This document shows positions 52,851-61,188 of a stretch of DNA of 64,000 bases, piece after piece; within the stretch, counting starts at the first letter, position 1; each line of letters opens with the position of its first letter. The stretch spans positions 186,001 through 250,000 of the forward strand of contig NZ_JUIW01000007.1 of the NCBI RefSeq assembly GCF_004151245.1, given 5' to 3'. Source of the stretch: Flavobacterium beibuense (GTDB lineage: Bacteria; Bacteroidota; Bacteroidia; Flavobacteriales; Flavobacteriaceae). The position numbers and the translations under genes are program-made. The notes below the pieces were generated by a model. The model was not told the origin of the DNA, made no database searches, and saw only the letters and a list, made by a program, of their open reading frames with translations.

Positions 52851-53622
52851 TTTTGGCCTGATTTACAAAAATATCACTGTTTTCTAATCTCGTTAAAAGG
52901 AATTGCGTATACACTTCGCGCACCTGTTCCGGTTCAAGGTCGTTATCCTGCCAGTCCATCCATTCGGCTGGGATAAGTGCTGTAATGGAACGTATTTTCT
53001 CTTCGTTAAGCAGGGCTTTGTACTCGGCATTCACTTCGTCCAGTTTTGTGGCTTGTGGCAGCAATACATGGTCTTTAATAAGCGCAAATGGAGTAACCGC
53101 CGCAGCCTGAGGATCGTTAAACGAATGGTGGAAATATAATGATGCACCGAGGTCTATTAACCATAGCTCTTTATGCCATATAAGCATGTTTGTATTACGG
53201 AAAGTACGGTCTACATTGGTAATATAAGCATCCAGCCACACAATTTGTGAAGCCATTTTTTCATCTACCGTAGTAACAACAGGGTCGAAGTTTATGGCTC
53301 CCGAAAGAAAATGCAAGGCAAGGTTAAGCCCCTGGCTGAATTGTAACAGGTCCTGAATTTCCTCGTCGGCCTCGGTACGGCCAAAGGCTTCATCCAGGTT
53401 GGCAAAAACCAGTTCGGGTACAGGTAAGCCCAGCAAACGCGCCATTTCGCCACCTATAAGTTCGGCAATAAGGGCTTTGGTACCGTGTCCGGCACCGCGA
53501 AACTTAAGTACATATTTAAAATCGTCGTCGGCTTCTGCAATGGCAGGAAGCGAACCGCCCTCACGCAATGGGGTTACATAACGCATTACGTTTACAGTAC
53601 GCAAATGTGGTGTTTTGCTCAT
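52840..53622 (-). CDS. HipA-family kinase-like protein
   Basis: 260 aa. A HipA-like kinase fold: FKYVLKFRGAGHGTKAL (Lys40 and a Gly-rich loop), catalytic-loop-like DAYITNVDRTFRNTNML (Asp/Asn) and the DFG equivalent LWLIDLGAS (Asp157). It is much shorter than HipA toxin (about 440 aa) and lacks an N-terminal HipA_N domain; no HipB-type HTH gene is nearby. Its constant partner is DUF3037. Activity (kinase, AMPylase or none) is unknown. Confidence 0.9.
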   Translation of the reverse strand: MSKTPHLRTVNVMRYVTPLREGGSLPAIAEADDDFKYVLKFRGAGHGTKALIAELIGGEMARLLGLPVPELVFANLDEAFGRTEADEEIQDLLQFSQGLNLALHFLSGAINFDPVVTTVDEKMASQIVWLDAYITNVDRTFRNTNMLIWHKELWLIDLGASLYFHHSFNDPQAAAVTPFALIKDHVLLPQATKLDEVNAEYKALLNEEKIRSITALIPAEWMDWQDNDLEPEQVREVYTQFLLTRLENSDIFVNQAKNAR

Positions 53623-53684
53623 GGTTACTAATTACAGCTTTTACAAAGCAGTTTTATGCCGTAAAAATAGGGAAATTTTACAGG

Positions 53685-54236
53685 TTACAGCGTAGGTATG
53701 GCAGCCGGATACCAGTTTTTGTTTTCCAGGAAAGAAATTATATCCTTAAAACCCTGTGGTGTTATTTCTTCTTTAGAGATTAGGTAAGCAGGAGTAAACG
53801 ACGTATTAAAATAAAGAAGGACGTAATTTTTTTTAATAACCTTAAATCCTGTACAGTTGTCCCAATTAAGGGTTACCGAAATTCCGGCTGACTCATAATG
53901 AAAGGCTTCTTTATTGAATTCCACTATGGCAGTGGTATTTTTGTTTTTTTGGATTGCCGACTCAATAAGACGATGTTGTTTTTTCCTGTTTCGGCTTATG
54001 TTTATATAATGGCTGGAACAGTTAATAAACAAGTGTATGCCCACCGCTATAAAAAGATATCCAGACATAGCTACCGTAAGTCCCGAAGCCAAAAACCATA
54101 TCCCTATAATAGTAATTAATATAGCCTGCACCATTAACAGGTGGGTGTTTCTTATTCTGGTATACCAAATGTGGTTAAATACGTTTATAGTTTTTTCCTT
54201 GTAAAGTGCAGGGTTAAAAGGGATTTCAAATTTCAT
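53685..54236 (-). CDS. YcxB-like membrane protein
   Basis: 183 aa. Two membrane helices near 35-78 (TIIGIWFLASGLTVAMSGYLFIAVGIHLFI) followed by a YcxB-like/PH-like C-terminal domain (EFNKEAFHYESAGISVTLNWDNCTGFKVIKKNYVLLYFNTSFTPAYLISKEEI). Similar in plan to the gene at 54279. Function unknown. Confidence 0.78.
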   Translation of the reverse strand: MKFEIPFNPALYKEKTINVFNHIWYTRIRNTHLLMVQAILITIIGIWFLASGLTVAMSGYLFIAVGIHLFINCSSHYINISRNRKKQHRLIESAIQKNKNTTAIVEFNKEAFHYESAGISVTLNWDNCTGFKVIKKNYVLLYFNTSFTPAYLISKEEITPQGFKDIISFLENKNWYPAAIPTL

Positions 54237-54278
54237 TTATGAATGTTCTTTATGATAAGATACTTTTATAAAGTATTA

Positions 54279-54815
54279 TTATATCGTTCTATTTCGGTAC
54301 TTACTGTATTGAATTAGTTTGTGAATATTATAAAAATTATCACGACCAACCTCTTCAATACTAAAGATAAAAGAAGGTTGTGAAGTGCCCAAAATATAAA
54401 TTAGCATATAGTCTTTTTCTAACTTGTAATTAGTAATTAAGTCTAAATTTATAGTTGTTTGCATGCCATATCCATTGATAGAAAAATTATCATCATCAAT
54501 ATTGATTAGCATAGGAGTATCAAGTTTAAGCTGGTAGTTTTTTAATCTATTCACACTCTCAAAAAAAGATTTTTTTGCTTTGTATATAGCAGTGATTTTT
54601 AATACAATATCTAAGACGAAATAAAAAATAAAAGGAAAAAGAATGGCTAAATTTTTACCGGGACTCTCATAATCATTTATAGAGAGAATTATTAAAAATA
54701 AAAGTAGTAAGCCCCGGACAATTATACTTTCAATATACTTTTTATAGGTTAACCTAAAGAGTTTATTTTGCTTCTTGAAGAAGAAATTTTCATTAAAATT
54801 ATATTCAATTCTCAT
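54279..54815 (-). CDS. YcxB-like membrane protein (paralogue)
   Basis: 178 aa. Two membrane helices (about 31-73) and a C-terminal YcxB-like domain (INIDDDNFSINGYGMQTTINLDLITNYKLEKDYMLIYILGTSQPSFIFSIEEV). It is paralogous to its downstream neighbour at 53685, 42 bp away. Base composition is notably more A/T-rich than surrounding genes. Confidence 0.75.
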   Translation of the reverse strand: MRIEYNFNENFFFKKQNKLFRLTYKKYIESIIVRGLLLLFLIILSINDYESPGKNLAILFPFIFYFVLDIVLKITAIYKAKKSFFESVNRLKNYQLKLDTPMLINIDDDNFSINGYGMQTTINLDLITNYKLEKDYMLIYILGTSQPSFIFSIEEVGRDNFYNIHKLIQYSKYRNRTI

Positions 54816-54872
54816 GTAAGGTGAATTAATATTTTTTTGGGTAAATATAAAAATATTTCAAGTAAGACTAAT

Positions 54873-55958
54873 CTAGTATATGTTTGACTTCTTCATTTGT
54901 TTTTTGGTGGTATAATCAACCAGCCACATAAGTATCCAATAAATTATCAATACTACAGGATAAAAAACCATAATTAAAAATGTGTATCCATGTCTTTGTG
55001 AGGCACTTTCTCCAATAATCCAGTCGATTATCCAATAGAATATCATATAACTAAATAAAGTAATAAAAGGAAATATGATACTACCTGTTATTACTACCCA
55101 TGAGAATCGAGGCTTAAAGTGTTTTTTACGGTAGTATCTTATGGCGAGTATGTGTAATATTATAATTATTGCTCCAAAAACGAGCATTAACCTGAATGGA
55201 TCTATATCAATTAATATTTGAGCGGTGTTAGGTATTTCTGGCTCAAAATATATTTCCATCATGTTAACGGGTATTTTGGTAAATTTCCAATATAGCTGTT
55301 GATTCTCCGCTGAAGTAGATTTGCCAAAATTGGTTTTTATAGGTTTTTCGTTTTTAGTGTTGTTAAGCCATATTTCGAGGGTACCGTATGATTTCCAGTA
55401 TTTGGCAGGAGAAAGCGCATATTTAAAGCTCTCTTTTTGTACCCAATTACTATAATCACTCCATACATCAGCCGTGTATTGTACTTTGATTATATGATTC
55501 CCTTTTGATAAATCGGTTTTAAAGAATTTTAAATCTTCAGTACGAATGCCAAATGATGAATTATCAGTTTCAGACAACACTAATTCATTACCGCTTTCAT
55601 ATAAGTAGGTAAAATCAGAAAACGCATTATTTTTAGCTTTTTTATAATCAAAGGGTAGAGGTAGTAAGTATATTGGGATATCATCTACCCATACGCTAAA
55701 CTCTTTTTTAAAATCTATTGCGTAAAAGAGCAAAGGTATTTGTTCCCCGTCTTTATAACAGGTAATATGATATTCTATATCAAAAAAGGCTGTTTGAAAA
55801 TCAGCATCAGTAGTTATGCTTATTTTTTCATGATTGATTGCAGCATATTTACTTATAAATGGTGTTCCTGATAACGACCCCTCTATATATGGCTCTGCCA
55901 TATTAGCATTAAGGCTGAATGAAAGGAAAAAAAGAAGTAGTAAAAAAGCGTTCTTCAT
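54873..55958 (-). CDS. Hypothetical exported membrane protein
   Basis: 361 aa. Signal peptide (MKNAFLLLLFFLSFSLNA), an extracytoplasmic beta-rich domain (30-240, with KYAAINHEKISITTDADFQTAFFDIEYHITCY), then three to four membrane helices (about 253-350). I recognise no family. It has its own consensus promoter inside the end of the histidine kinase gene. Strongly A/T-rich, like the YcxB-like pair downstream. Confidence 0.72.
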   Translation of the reverse strand: MKNAFLLLLFFLSFSLNANMAEPYIEGSLSGTPFISKYAAINHEKISITTDADFQTAFFDIEYHITCYKDGEQIPLLFYAIDFKKEFSVWVDDIPIYLLPLPFDYKKAKNNAFSDFTYLYESGNELVLSETDNSSFGIRTEDLKFFKTDLSKGNHIIKVQYTADVWSDYSNWVQKESFKYALSPAKYWKSYGTLEIWLNNTKNEKPIKTNFGKSTSAENQQLYWKFTKIPVNMMEIYFEPEIPNTAQILIDIDPFRLMLVFGAIIIILHILAIRYYRKKHFKPRFSWVVITGSIIFPFITLFSYMIFYWIIDWIIGESASQRHGYTFLIMVFYPVVLIIYWILMWLVDYTTKKQMKKSNIY

Positions 55959-55978
55959 TTAGTGTGGCTGTATACAAC

Positions 55979-56010
55979 CAAATGTAAAAAAAATAAGCTA
56001 GCTATCTCAA
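55979..56010 (-). promoter_or_regulatory. Promoter of the 54873-55958 gene
   Basis: Minus strand TTG (56010-56008), 21 bp, TACATTTG (55986-55979). Full consensus match; the -33 TTG overlaps the last codons of the histidine kinase gene. Confidence 0.7.
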
Positions 56011-57384
56011 AAACAACCTAACCGTAGTACCTTTTTCCTCTTTGCTGTAAATATCTATGGCAATGCCTAACAGCAGGCAAAGGCGTTTTACTATAGAAAG
56101 CCCCAGCCCTGTACCCTTTATGTTACTGTGTTCGGTAGCTTTAGAGCGGTAAAACTGGTTGAAGATCTTTTGCAGGTCCTGTGCCGGTATACCCATACCG
56201 GTATCGGTAATGGTAATAACCGTTCCTTCATTTTCACTAAGGGCTACAGTTATCTTTCCGTTATCGGGGGAATACTTTATGGCGTTAGAGATAAGGTTGT
56301 TTACCACTATAGACAGCAGGTATTCGTCGGTTTCAAAATAATAGTCCCTGTCAAACTGGGTTACTACCTGTATGTTCTTCTCTTTAATGGTTAGGGAGTA
56401 GCGTGTAAGCGTATCCAGCAGTACCGGGTTTAAGTACACGTTCTCTACCTTTATGGACTGTTTTTGGTTTTCAAAACGCGCCAGTAAGAGTAACTGATCT
56501 ACCAGGTGGTTTAGTCGGTTTACCTCACTTATGCAAAAGTTTATTTTTTCCTCATATTCCTCACGGTCACGCGGCTTGCGTATAAGAACTTCCAGTGTTC
56601 CCTTAATAACGGCAAGGGGAGTACGCAGTTCGTGTGAAGCATCGCTCGTAAATTGCTTTTCCCTTTCTATGGCATTTTGTATGCGGTCCAGCAGGTCGTT
56701 TATGGTTTGAGAAAGATCATAAAGTTCGTCCCTGTTAGGTGGTAACGGAATACGAGAGGTAAGGTTATCTTTTGTAATATCTTTTGAGGTACTCATTATA
56801 GAGGCTACCGGCTTAATGCTTCGTCCAGCAATAAAACGTGCTATTAAAAACAGTACTATAAGTACAAGGGGATAGGCAAACCAAAGTATCCTGCTAAGGT
56901 TGTTAAGTACCATGGCAGCATCTTCCAGCGGAGCAGCAACCAACAGATACCCTACAATTTCTTTTTGATAGGTAATAGGTACCTCAAACTGCCTTACCGA
57001 TTTATGTTCCAGCCAGGTATCATAATGTATAGTCTTTTTACAAAGGTGCTTTGCTTCAAGGTGAGATTCCTTTAGGTTGGGCGACTTGTCTGTAGAGTTA
57101 CCTTCGGTATCTACAAACTCAATAAAAATAGGGTTAATGTCGAGTGTGTTGTGTTCCTTTTCTTTCCACTCGTGTACATCGTGTATGGCAAAACCGTCGG
57201 CAGAAATGTCAATTTCGGTCATAAGATCTGAAACCTCAATGCTAAGATCCCTTTCCACATCGTTATAAACGCTTTTGCGCACGGTAAAGTAAATAACCAC
57301 AAATACGGCAAAAACAAGCAGAGCCGTACTTACTATATAGTAAATGGCAATCCTGTTACGAAAAGAAAAGGAAATGTTTTTCAC
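56002..57384 (-). CDS. Two-component sensor histidine kinase
   Basis: 460 aa. Membrane helix 12-35, periplasmic sensor domain (36-165), second helix 166-186, HAMP linker, HisKA with His251 in DASHELRTPLAVIKG, and HATPase_c with NLISNAIKYSPD, DTGMGIP and GTGLGLSIV. It pairs with the OmpR-type regulator 18 bp upstream. As the last gene of the thioredoxin-ApbE-DUF4266-DUF3570 run it probably senses an envelope or redox cue and controls that run. Confidence 0.95.
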   Translation of the reverse strand: MKNISFSFRNRIAIYYIVSTALLVFAVFVVIYFTVRKSVYNDVERDLSIEVSDLMTEIDISADGFAIHDVHEWKEKEHNTLDINPIFIEFVDTEGNSTDKSPNLKESHLEAKHLCKKTIHYDTWLEHKSVRQFEVPITYQKEIVGYLLVAAPLEDAAMVLNNLSRILWFAYPLVLIVLFLIARFIAGRSIKPVASIMSTSKDITKDNLTSRIPLPPNRDELYDLSQTINDLLDRIQNAIEREKQFTSDASHELRTPLAVIKGTLEVLIRKPRDREEYEEKINFCISEVNRLNHLVDQLLLLARFENQKQSIKVENVYLNPVLLDTLTRYSLTIKEKNIQVVTQFDRDYYFETDEYLLSIVVNNLISNAIKYSPDNGKITVALSENEGTVITITDTGMGIPAQDLQKIFNQFYRSKATEHSNIKGTGLGLSIVKRLCLLLGIAIDIYSKEEKGTTVRLFLR

Positions 57385-57402
57385 CGTTCCGTGATTTAGC
57401 GG

Positions 57403-58065
57403 TTAATCTTCTGCAATATAGCCTATTCCGCGTACCGTTTTTATAAAGTCGTCCTCTTTTTTAAGGTTTAGTTTTTTACGAATGGCATTTATAAAAACAT
57501 CTATAACACCTGTATCATATTCAAAATGGATGTCCCAAACATCCTGAATAATATCCTGTCGGCTGCATACATTACCTTTGTTTTTGATAAGATAGGCCAG
57601 AAGATCGTACTCCCTTTGGGTAAGTGCAACTTCTTCGTCATTATGCCAAACCTGATGTTTGTTCTGTATAATACGAATATTGCGTATGCTTAGTTCGTTA
57701 TTGCCTTCGTTGTAACGAAAGTGTATTTTTATACGTTCTACCAGTTCCTGGAAACTGAAGGGCTTTTTGATATAATCGTTAGCGCCAGCCTTTAGTCCTT
57801 CAATGGTTTCCTGTACGGTGTCTTTTGCCGTAAGGAATATAATAGGAGTTCTGGTATCGGTAGCCCTTATGGCACGACATACTTCTATACCGGTGTAACC
57901 TGGCATCATCCAGTCTAACAATATAAGGTCGGGTTTTTGTTTAGAAGCCATATCATAGGCTTCCTTACCGTTTGCAGCTGTTATTATATCATAGCCTTCT
58001 TCCTCAAGTCCCTGCTTAAGGAATCCGGTAATGCCTTTTTCATCTTCTGCTATAAGAATTTTCAT
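57403..58065 (-). CDS. OmpR/PhoB-family response regulator
   Basis: 220 aa. Receiver domain with Asp51 in LILLDWMMPGYTG and Lys in DYIKKPFSFQEL, then a winged helix (about 125-220: VALTQREYDLLAYLIKNKGNVCSRQDIIQDVWD, KTVRGIGYIAED). DNA-binding transcription factor, partner of the kinase at 56002. It lies 3 bp after the DUF3570 gene. Two 11-bp-phased TTTCTTAA repeats upstream of the thioredoxin gene are a candidate site. Confidence 0.96.
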   Translation of the reverse strand: MKILIAEDEKGITGFLKQGLEEEGYDIITAANGKEAYDMASKQKPDLILLDWMMPGYTGIEVCRAIRATDTRTPIIFLTAKDTVQETIEGLKAGANDYIKKPFSFQELVERIKIHFRYNEGNNELSIRNIRIIQNKHQVWHNDEEVALTQREYDLLAYLIKNKGNVCSRQDIIQDVWDIHFEYDTGVIDVFINAIRKKLNLKKEDDFIKTVRGIGYIAED

Positions 58066-58068
58066 GTT

Positions 58069-59385
58069 TTACTGCTGTACGAATTTGATACCGAAAGATA
58101 CAATATTTGCGTCTAAACCATCGCTGCGTGTGTAATGGTTATAACGCAGGTCGATGTTTTTAATACCATAACCCCATATTCTTGCTGCGGCAAATATATC
58201 GGTATAGCTTACGCCAAAGCCATATTGCTGTGCGTTGAATGTAGAAAGGTCATAATCGCTGGTATAGTATACTTCCGTTGATAAATGTGTATTGTAAGGG
58301 GCAAAATACTTAGACCCCTGTTGTGTATAATACCTGTACATAGGGTATACGGTAAACCTGTCGTTAAGTTTAACCGGAAGCTCTATGTTAGCCGTGTGGG
58401 ATGATAATCCCCAATCATCTGTATAATAACGGTAGTAGGTGCGAACCACCAGCCATTGGTTTACATAATAGTTTAGTCGGGCACCAACAGGTATCTTAAA
58501 TCGATTGTCCGGAAGCCTTTCTATATCATCCGCTAAGTGGAACTCATTAATAAAGGAGTCGGCAACATCAGCAAAATAGACCCTTTGATATGGAGTAGAC
58601 AGTAATCCCTGCTGATAAAGGATATCGGCAAAAAGGGAGAATTGCATTTTTTTTGTCGCTACCTGAGAGAAACTAAACGATAGGGAATAGGAGTTCCTGT
58701 TCTTTTTGCTGTGAGGAACAAACCTGTCCGGACTATAATCCTGATTTCCTGTTATGCCAAAGCGGTTAAAGATACCGCCGTTAAGGTCGTAACCGTTATC
58801 ATAATAATCCTGAAGTTCTTTAGGATAAATGGGCCTCCATTTATCAAGGTAGGCATTACCCGATATGGTAACTTCGGTATTTTTATTATTAAAAAGTTTA
58901 GTGTACCCACCTCCAAAACCAATTGAAGAGTAATCATACTCGGTTGAGCCTGATACGTGGGCATTCCAAATAGTGTTTCTGTCATCAGAGCTGTGAGCAT
59001 AGCCCAGTACCAGTGTGGTTAGCATATCTGAGGCCGATGCTCCCGAACTTGCCTGCCACGGGCTTGGTGTATTACTGTCGAAAGGGTTAATGTTTCCTGA
59101 AGATGCCGATGAATAGGCCGAAAGCCCAGCATCTACAGTTAATACATCATCATCATTTAAGGGCATTGCTACTACTATGGTAGGGGTAACATCGGTAAGT
59201 TCTTCCATCCCGTTACCTCCCGCAACGGCAGAGTGAACACCATCCTGCTTGTAGTAGCTCATAAGGAAGTCAACTTCCGTGCTTTCAAGTACGCGCTTTT
59301 TGTACGTAGCGGTACTATCCTGCTCCTGAGCTACTGCCAGCAGTGAAAAAAAAATTAAAAGTACTGTAAGGTATAGTGTCTTCAT
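58069..59385 (-). CDS. DUF3570 domain-containing outer-membrane-like protein
   Basis: 438 aa. Signal peptide (MKTLYLTVLLIFFSLLAVAQ), then a barrel-like sequence of alternating aromatic strands ending LRYNHYTRSDGLDANIVSFGIKFVQQ, fitting an outer-membrane beta-barrel. The N-terminal part contains SSASSGNINPFD and WQASSGASASDML; the SGAS (114-117) resembles the end of ApbE flavinylation sites, but the preceding Asp is missing. Known neighbours of this family are ApbE, DUF4266 and thioredoxin, as here. Function unknown. Confidence 0.9.
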   Translation of the reverse strand: MKTLYLTVLLIFFSLLAVAQEQDSTATYKKRVLESTEVDFLMSYYKQDGVHSAVAGGNGMEELTDVTPTIVVAMPLNDDDVLTVDAGLSAYSSASSGNINPFDSNTPSPWQASSGASASDMLTTLVLGYAHSSDDRNTIWNAHVSGSTEYDYSSIGFGGGYTKLFNNKNTEVTISGNAYLDKWRPIYPKELQDYYDNGYDLNGGIFNRFGITGNQDYSPDRFVPHSKKNRNSYSLSFSFSQVATKKMQFSLFADILYQQGLLSTPYQRVYFADVADSFINEFHLADDIERLPDNRFKIPVGARLNYYVNQWLVVRTYYRYYTDDWGLSSHTANIELPVKLNDRFTVYPMYRYYTQQGSKYFAPYNTHLSTEVYYTSDYDLSTFNAQQYGFGVSYTDIFAAARIWGYGIKNIDLRYNHYTRSDGLDANIVSFGIKFVQQ

Positions 59386-59388
59386 GGG

Positions 59389-59598
59389 TTAATTACAGCC
59401 GCAGCCTCCTCCTGTTTTACCTCCGTTAGCGCCGGCAGCTGCTTCTCTATATACTTGATAGTTTGTTTCAAAACGTTCGGTAGAGCGTGCAGTAAGTTTC
59501 ATCTCCGGGTCGTTGATGTACTGCTTTTGGTATTCCTTTACCGAATTGCAGGACTGCAATGCAACTATTGCAAATCCAAATAATACTATTTTTTTCAT
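59389..59598 (-). CDS. DUF4266 domain-containing lipoprotein
   Basis: 69 aa. Lipoprotein signal with lipidated Cys17 (ALQSC). Core VKEYQKQYINDPEMKLTARST is the DUF4266 signature. It ends in a Gly-rich tail with two cysteines (GGKTGGGCGCN, Cys66 and Cys68), a possible metal or redox site. The start overlaps the apbE stop by 4 bp (ATGA) and 3 bp separate its stop from the DUF3570 ATG. Confidence 0.92.
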   Translation of the reverse strand: MKKIVLFGFAIVALQSCNSVKEYQKQYINDPEMKLTARSTERFETNYQVYREAAAGANGGKTGGGCGCN

Positions 59599-60581
59599 GG
59601 TTTGTATTTCTCTATATCTATATTATCAGAGGCATGTATATTCCCCTGATCGTCTACTATAATACATTCTATGCCCTTAAGCTGGTTTATAAGGTTGAGT
59701 CCCGTTTCTACACCCATAACAAAAACCGAAGTGGCAAGAGCATCGGCAACCTCAGTTGTTTTGGCAAATACCGAAACACTTACAATTCCCGTTGCCGGAT
59801 AACCCGTGCGCGGGTCTATTATATGTGAATAACGCTTACCGTTAAACATCACATATTTTTCATAACTGCCAGATGTCTCTACAGCACTGTCTTCCAAAGG
59901 GAACATAGCAAATACCTTGCTTTTGTTCATAGGGTTTATTATACCCACTGTCCACTGGCTTCCGTCAGGCTGTCTGCCCCAGGCGTTTATATCGCCCGAT
60001 ACATTTACAAGCCCGGAGGTACATCCGTTAGCATAAAGCAGTTCCTTTATCTTATCGGCTATGTAGCCCTGGCCAATACCGCCAAGCCCAAGCTTCATTC
60101 CTTTTTCCTTCAGATAAATAGTGTTGTTCTCTTTATCCAGAATTATTTTTTGATACCCAATTCTCTCTACTGATTTTTTGATAGCTTCGGGAGAAGGCAT
60201 CTCTTTCATGCTACCGTCAAACTTCCATATTCTGTCCATAGAGGCATAAGAAATGTCAAAAGCCCCATCGGTTAGCTTAGAAATCCTGATAGCTCTTTCT
60301 ACAAGTGCCATTAGCTCATCGCTAACCTTTACGGGCTTTATTCCGGCGTTATCATTAATTACCGAAATCTGCGTGGAGGGGATCCAGTCTGATATAATAT
60401 TTTCAATACGTTTTACTTCTGCTACGGCAAGGTCTATATATTTATTTGCCTGTAGGGTGTCTCTTGCAACTACGGTAACCTCAAAAGGACTGCCAAGCAT
60501 AGACAGTTGTCTTTTATGGGCTATCTGACCGTAACTGCTGATAAAACACAGCGTAAACAGAAGCAATAATTTGTTTTTCAT
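59595..60581 (-). CDS. apbE: FAD:protein FMN transferase (ApbE)
   Basis: 328 aa from ATG 60581 (MKNKLLLLFTLCFISSYG, a signal peptide). Motifs: GGIGQGYIADKI, NVSGDINAWG, ETSGSYEKY, HIIDPRTGYPA and TEVADALATSVFVMG. ApbE transfers FMN from FAD to a Thr/Ser in exported redox proteins, Mg2+-dependent. No classical target (NqrC, RnfG, NosR or FMN_bind domain) is in the window, so its substrate is probably a neighbour or lies elsewhere. One base separates it from the thioredoxin stop. Confidence 0.95.
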   Translation of the reverse strand: MKNKLLLLFTLCFISSYGQIAHKRQLSMLGSPFEVTVVARDTLQANKYIDLAVAEVKRIENIISDWIPSTQISVINDNAGIKPVKVSDELMALVERAIRISKLTDGAFDISYASMDRIWKFDGSMKEMPSPEAIKKSVERIGYQKIILDKENNTIYLKEKGMKLGLGGIGQGYIADKIKELLYANGCTSGLVNVSGDINAWGRQPDGSQWTVGIINPMNKSKVFAMFPLEDSAVETSGSYEKYVMFNGKRYSHIIDPRTGYPATGIVSVSVFAKTTEVADALATSVFVMGVETGLNLINQLKGIECIIVDDQGNIHASDNIDIEKYKP

Positions 60582-60582
60582 G

Positions 60583-61017
60583 TTATTTTTCAAACGAATG
60601 CAATAATGCAATATATTCTTTAGGGCTAATGTTCTTAAATCCGGTTTTGCCCAATACTTTTCCCGTCTTGTCTATTACAACTACCAGAGGGAAATTCCCT
60701 TCCTGATTGTATTTTTCTGCCAGCTTGTCGTTATGTTCCTGCTGTGCCTGCAGCAATGCATTTTGTTTCTTTTTAGGAAAATCTGCTTTAAGAAGCACCC
60801 ATTTTCTGGATGATTCATTTTTAAATTCTTCCGATTGCCATATATTCCTGTCAAGTTTAATACATGGTGCACACCAGTCTGATCCTGAGAATACCAAAAC
60901 TATGTTTTTGTTTTCTCTTGCCGCAAGGGCTTTTGCCTCATCTACATTATATTTCCAATCCTGGGCAAAGCAGGTTGCACTTATAAATAGTAGTAGTGAT
61001 AACAGTGCTGTTTTCAT
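60583..61017 (-). CDS. Exported thioredoxin-family protein
   Basis: 144 aa from ATG 61017; an upstream in-frame extension has no support. Signal peptide (MKTALLSLLLFISATCFAQ), then a thioredoxin fold with active site W48-C-A-P-C52 (SGSDWCAPCIKL) and cis-Pro in NFPLVVVI. Similar to thioredoxin_7/DsbD-C-like proteins. First gene of the run to the histidine kinase; it may keep the Cys of the DUF4266 tail or another envelope protein reduced. Confidence 0.92.
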   Translation of the reverse strand: MKTALLSLLLFISATCFAQDWKYNVDEAKALAARENKNIVLVFSGSDWCAPCIKLDRNIWQSEEFKNESSRKWVLLKADFPKKKQNALLQAQQEHNDKLAEKYNQEGNFPLVVVIDKTGKVLGKTGFKNISPKEYIALLHSFEK

Positions 61018-61079
61018 AAGAATAAATTTATACAAATTAACGGAGAGATTGAGCTTGTAAATATGTGGGAAACATATTC

Positions 61080-61098
61080 TTAAGAAAATTTTAAGAAA
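61080..61098. promoter_or_regulatory. 11-bp-phased direct repeat upstream of the thioredoxin gene
   Basis: TTAAGAAA at 61080-61087 and again at 61091-61098 (TTTCTTAA twice on the gene strand), exactly 11 bp apart. This spacing is that of OmpR/PhoB-family sites and fits the response regulator encoded in the same run. It lies 63-81 bp before the ATG. Confidence 0.5.
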
Positions 61099-61188
61099 CG
61101 GAATCCTCACTGAATGGGTAAATGAATGTTATAATAATTTTAGGATAATTAGGACTTATATTTTATAACTTACAGAAAACGAGAGCAA

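Noticed and set aside
52467..53622. HipBA toxin-antitoxin locus
   Set aside because: No HipB-type HTH gene and no HipA_N domain; only a HipA-like kinase core with DUF3037.
59559..59828. 89-codon plus-strand frame
   Set aside because: It is the shadow of apbE and the DUF4266 gene, which have clear families on the other strand.
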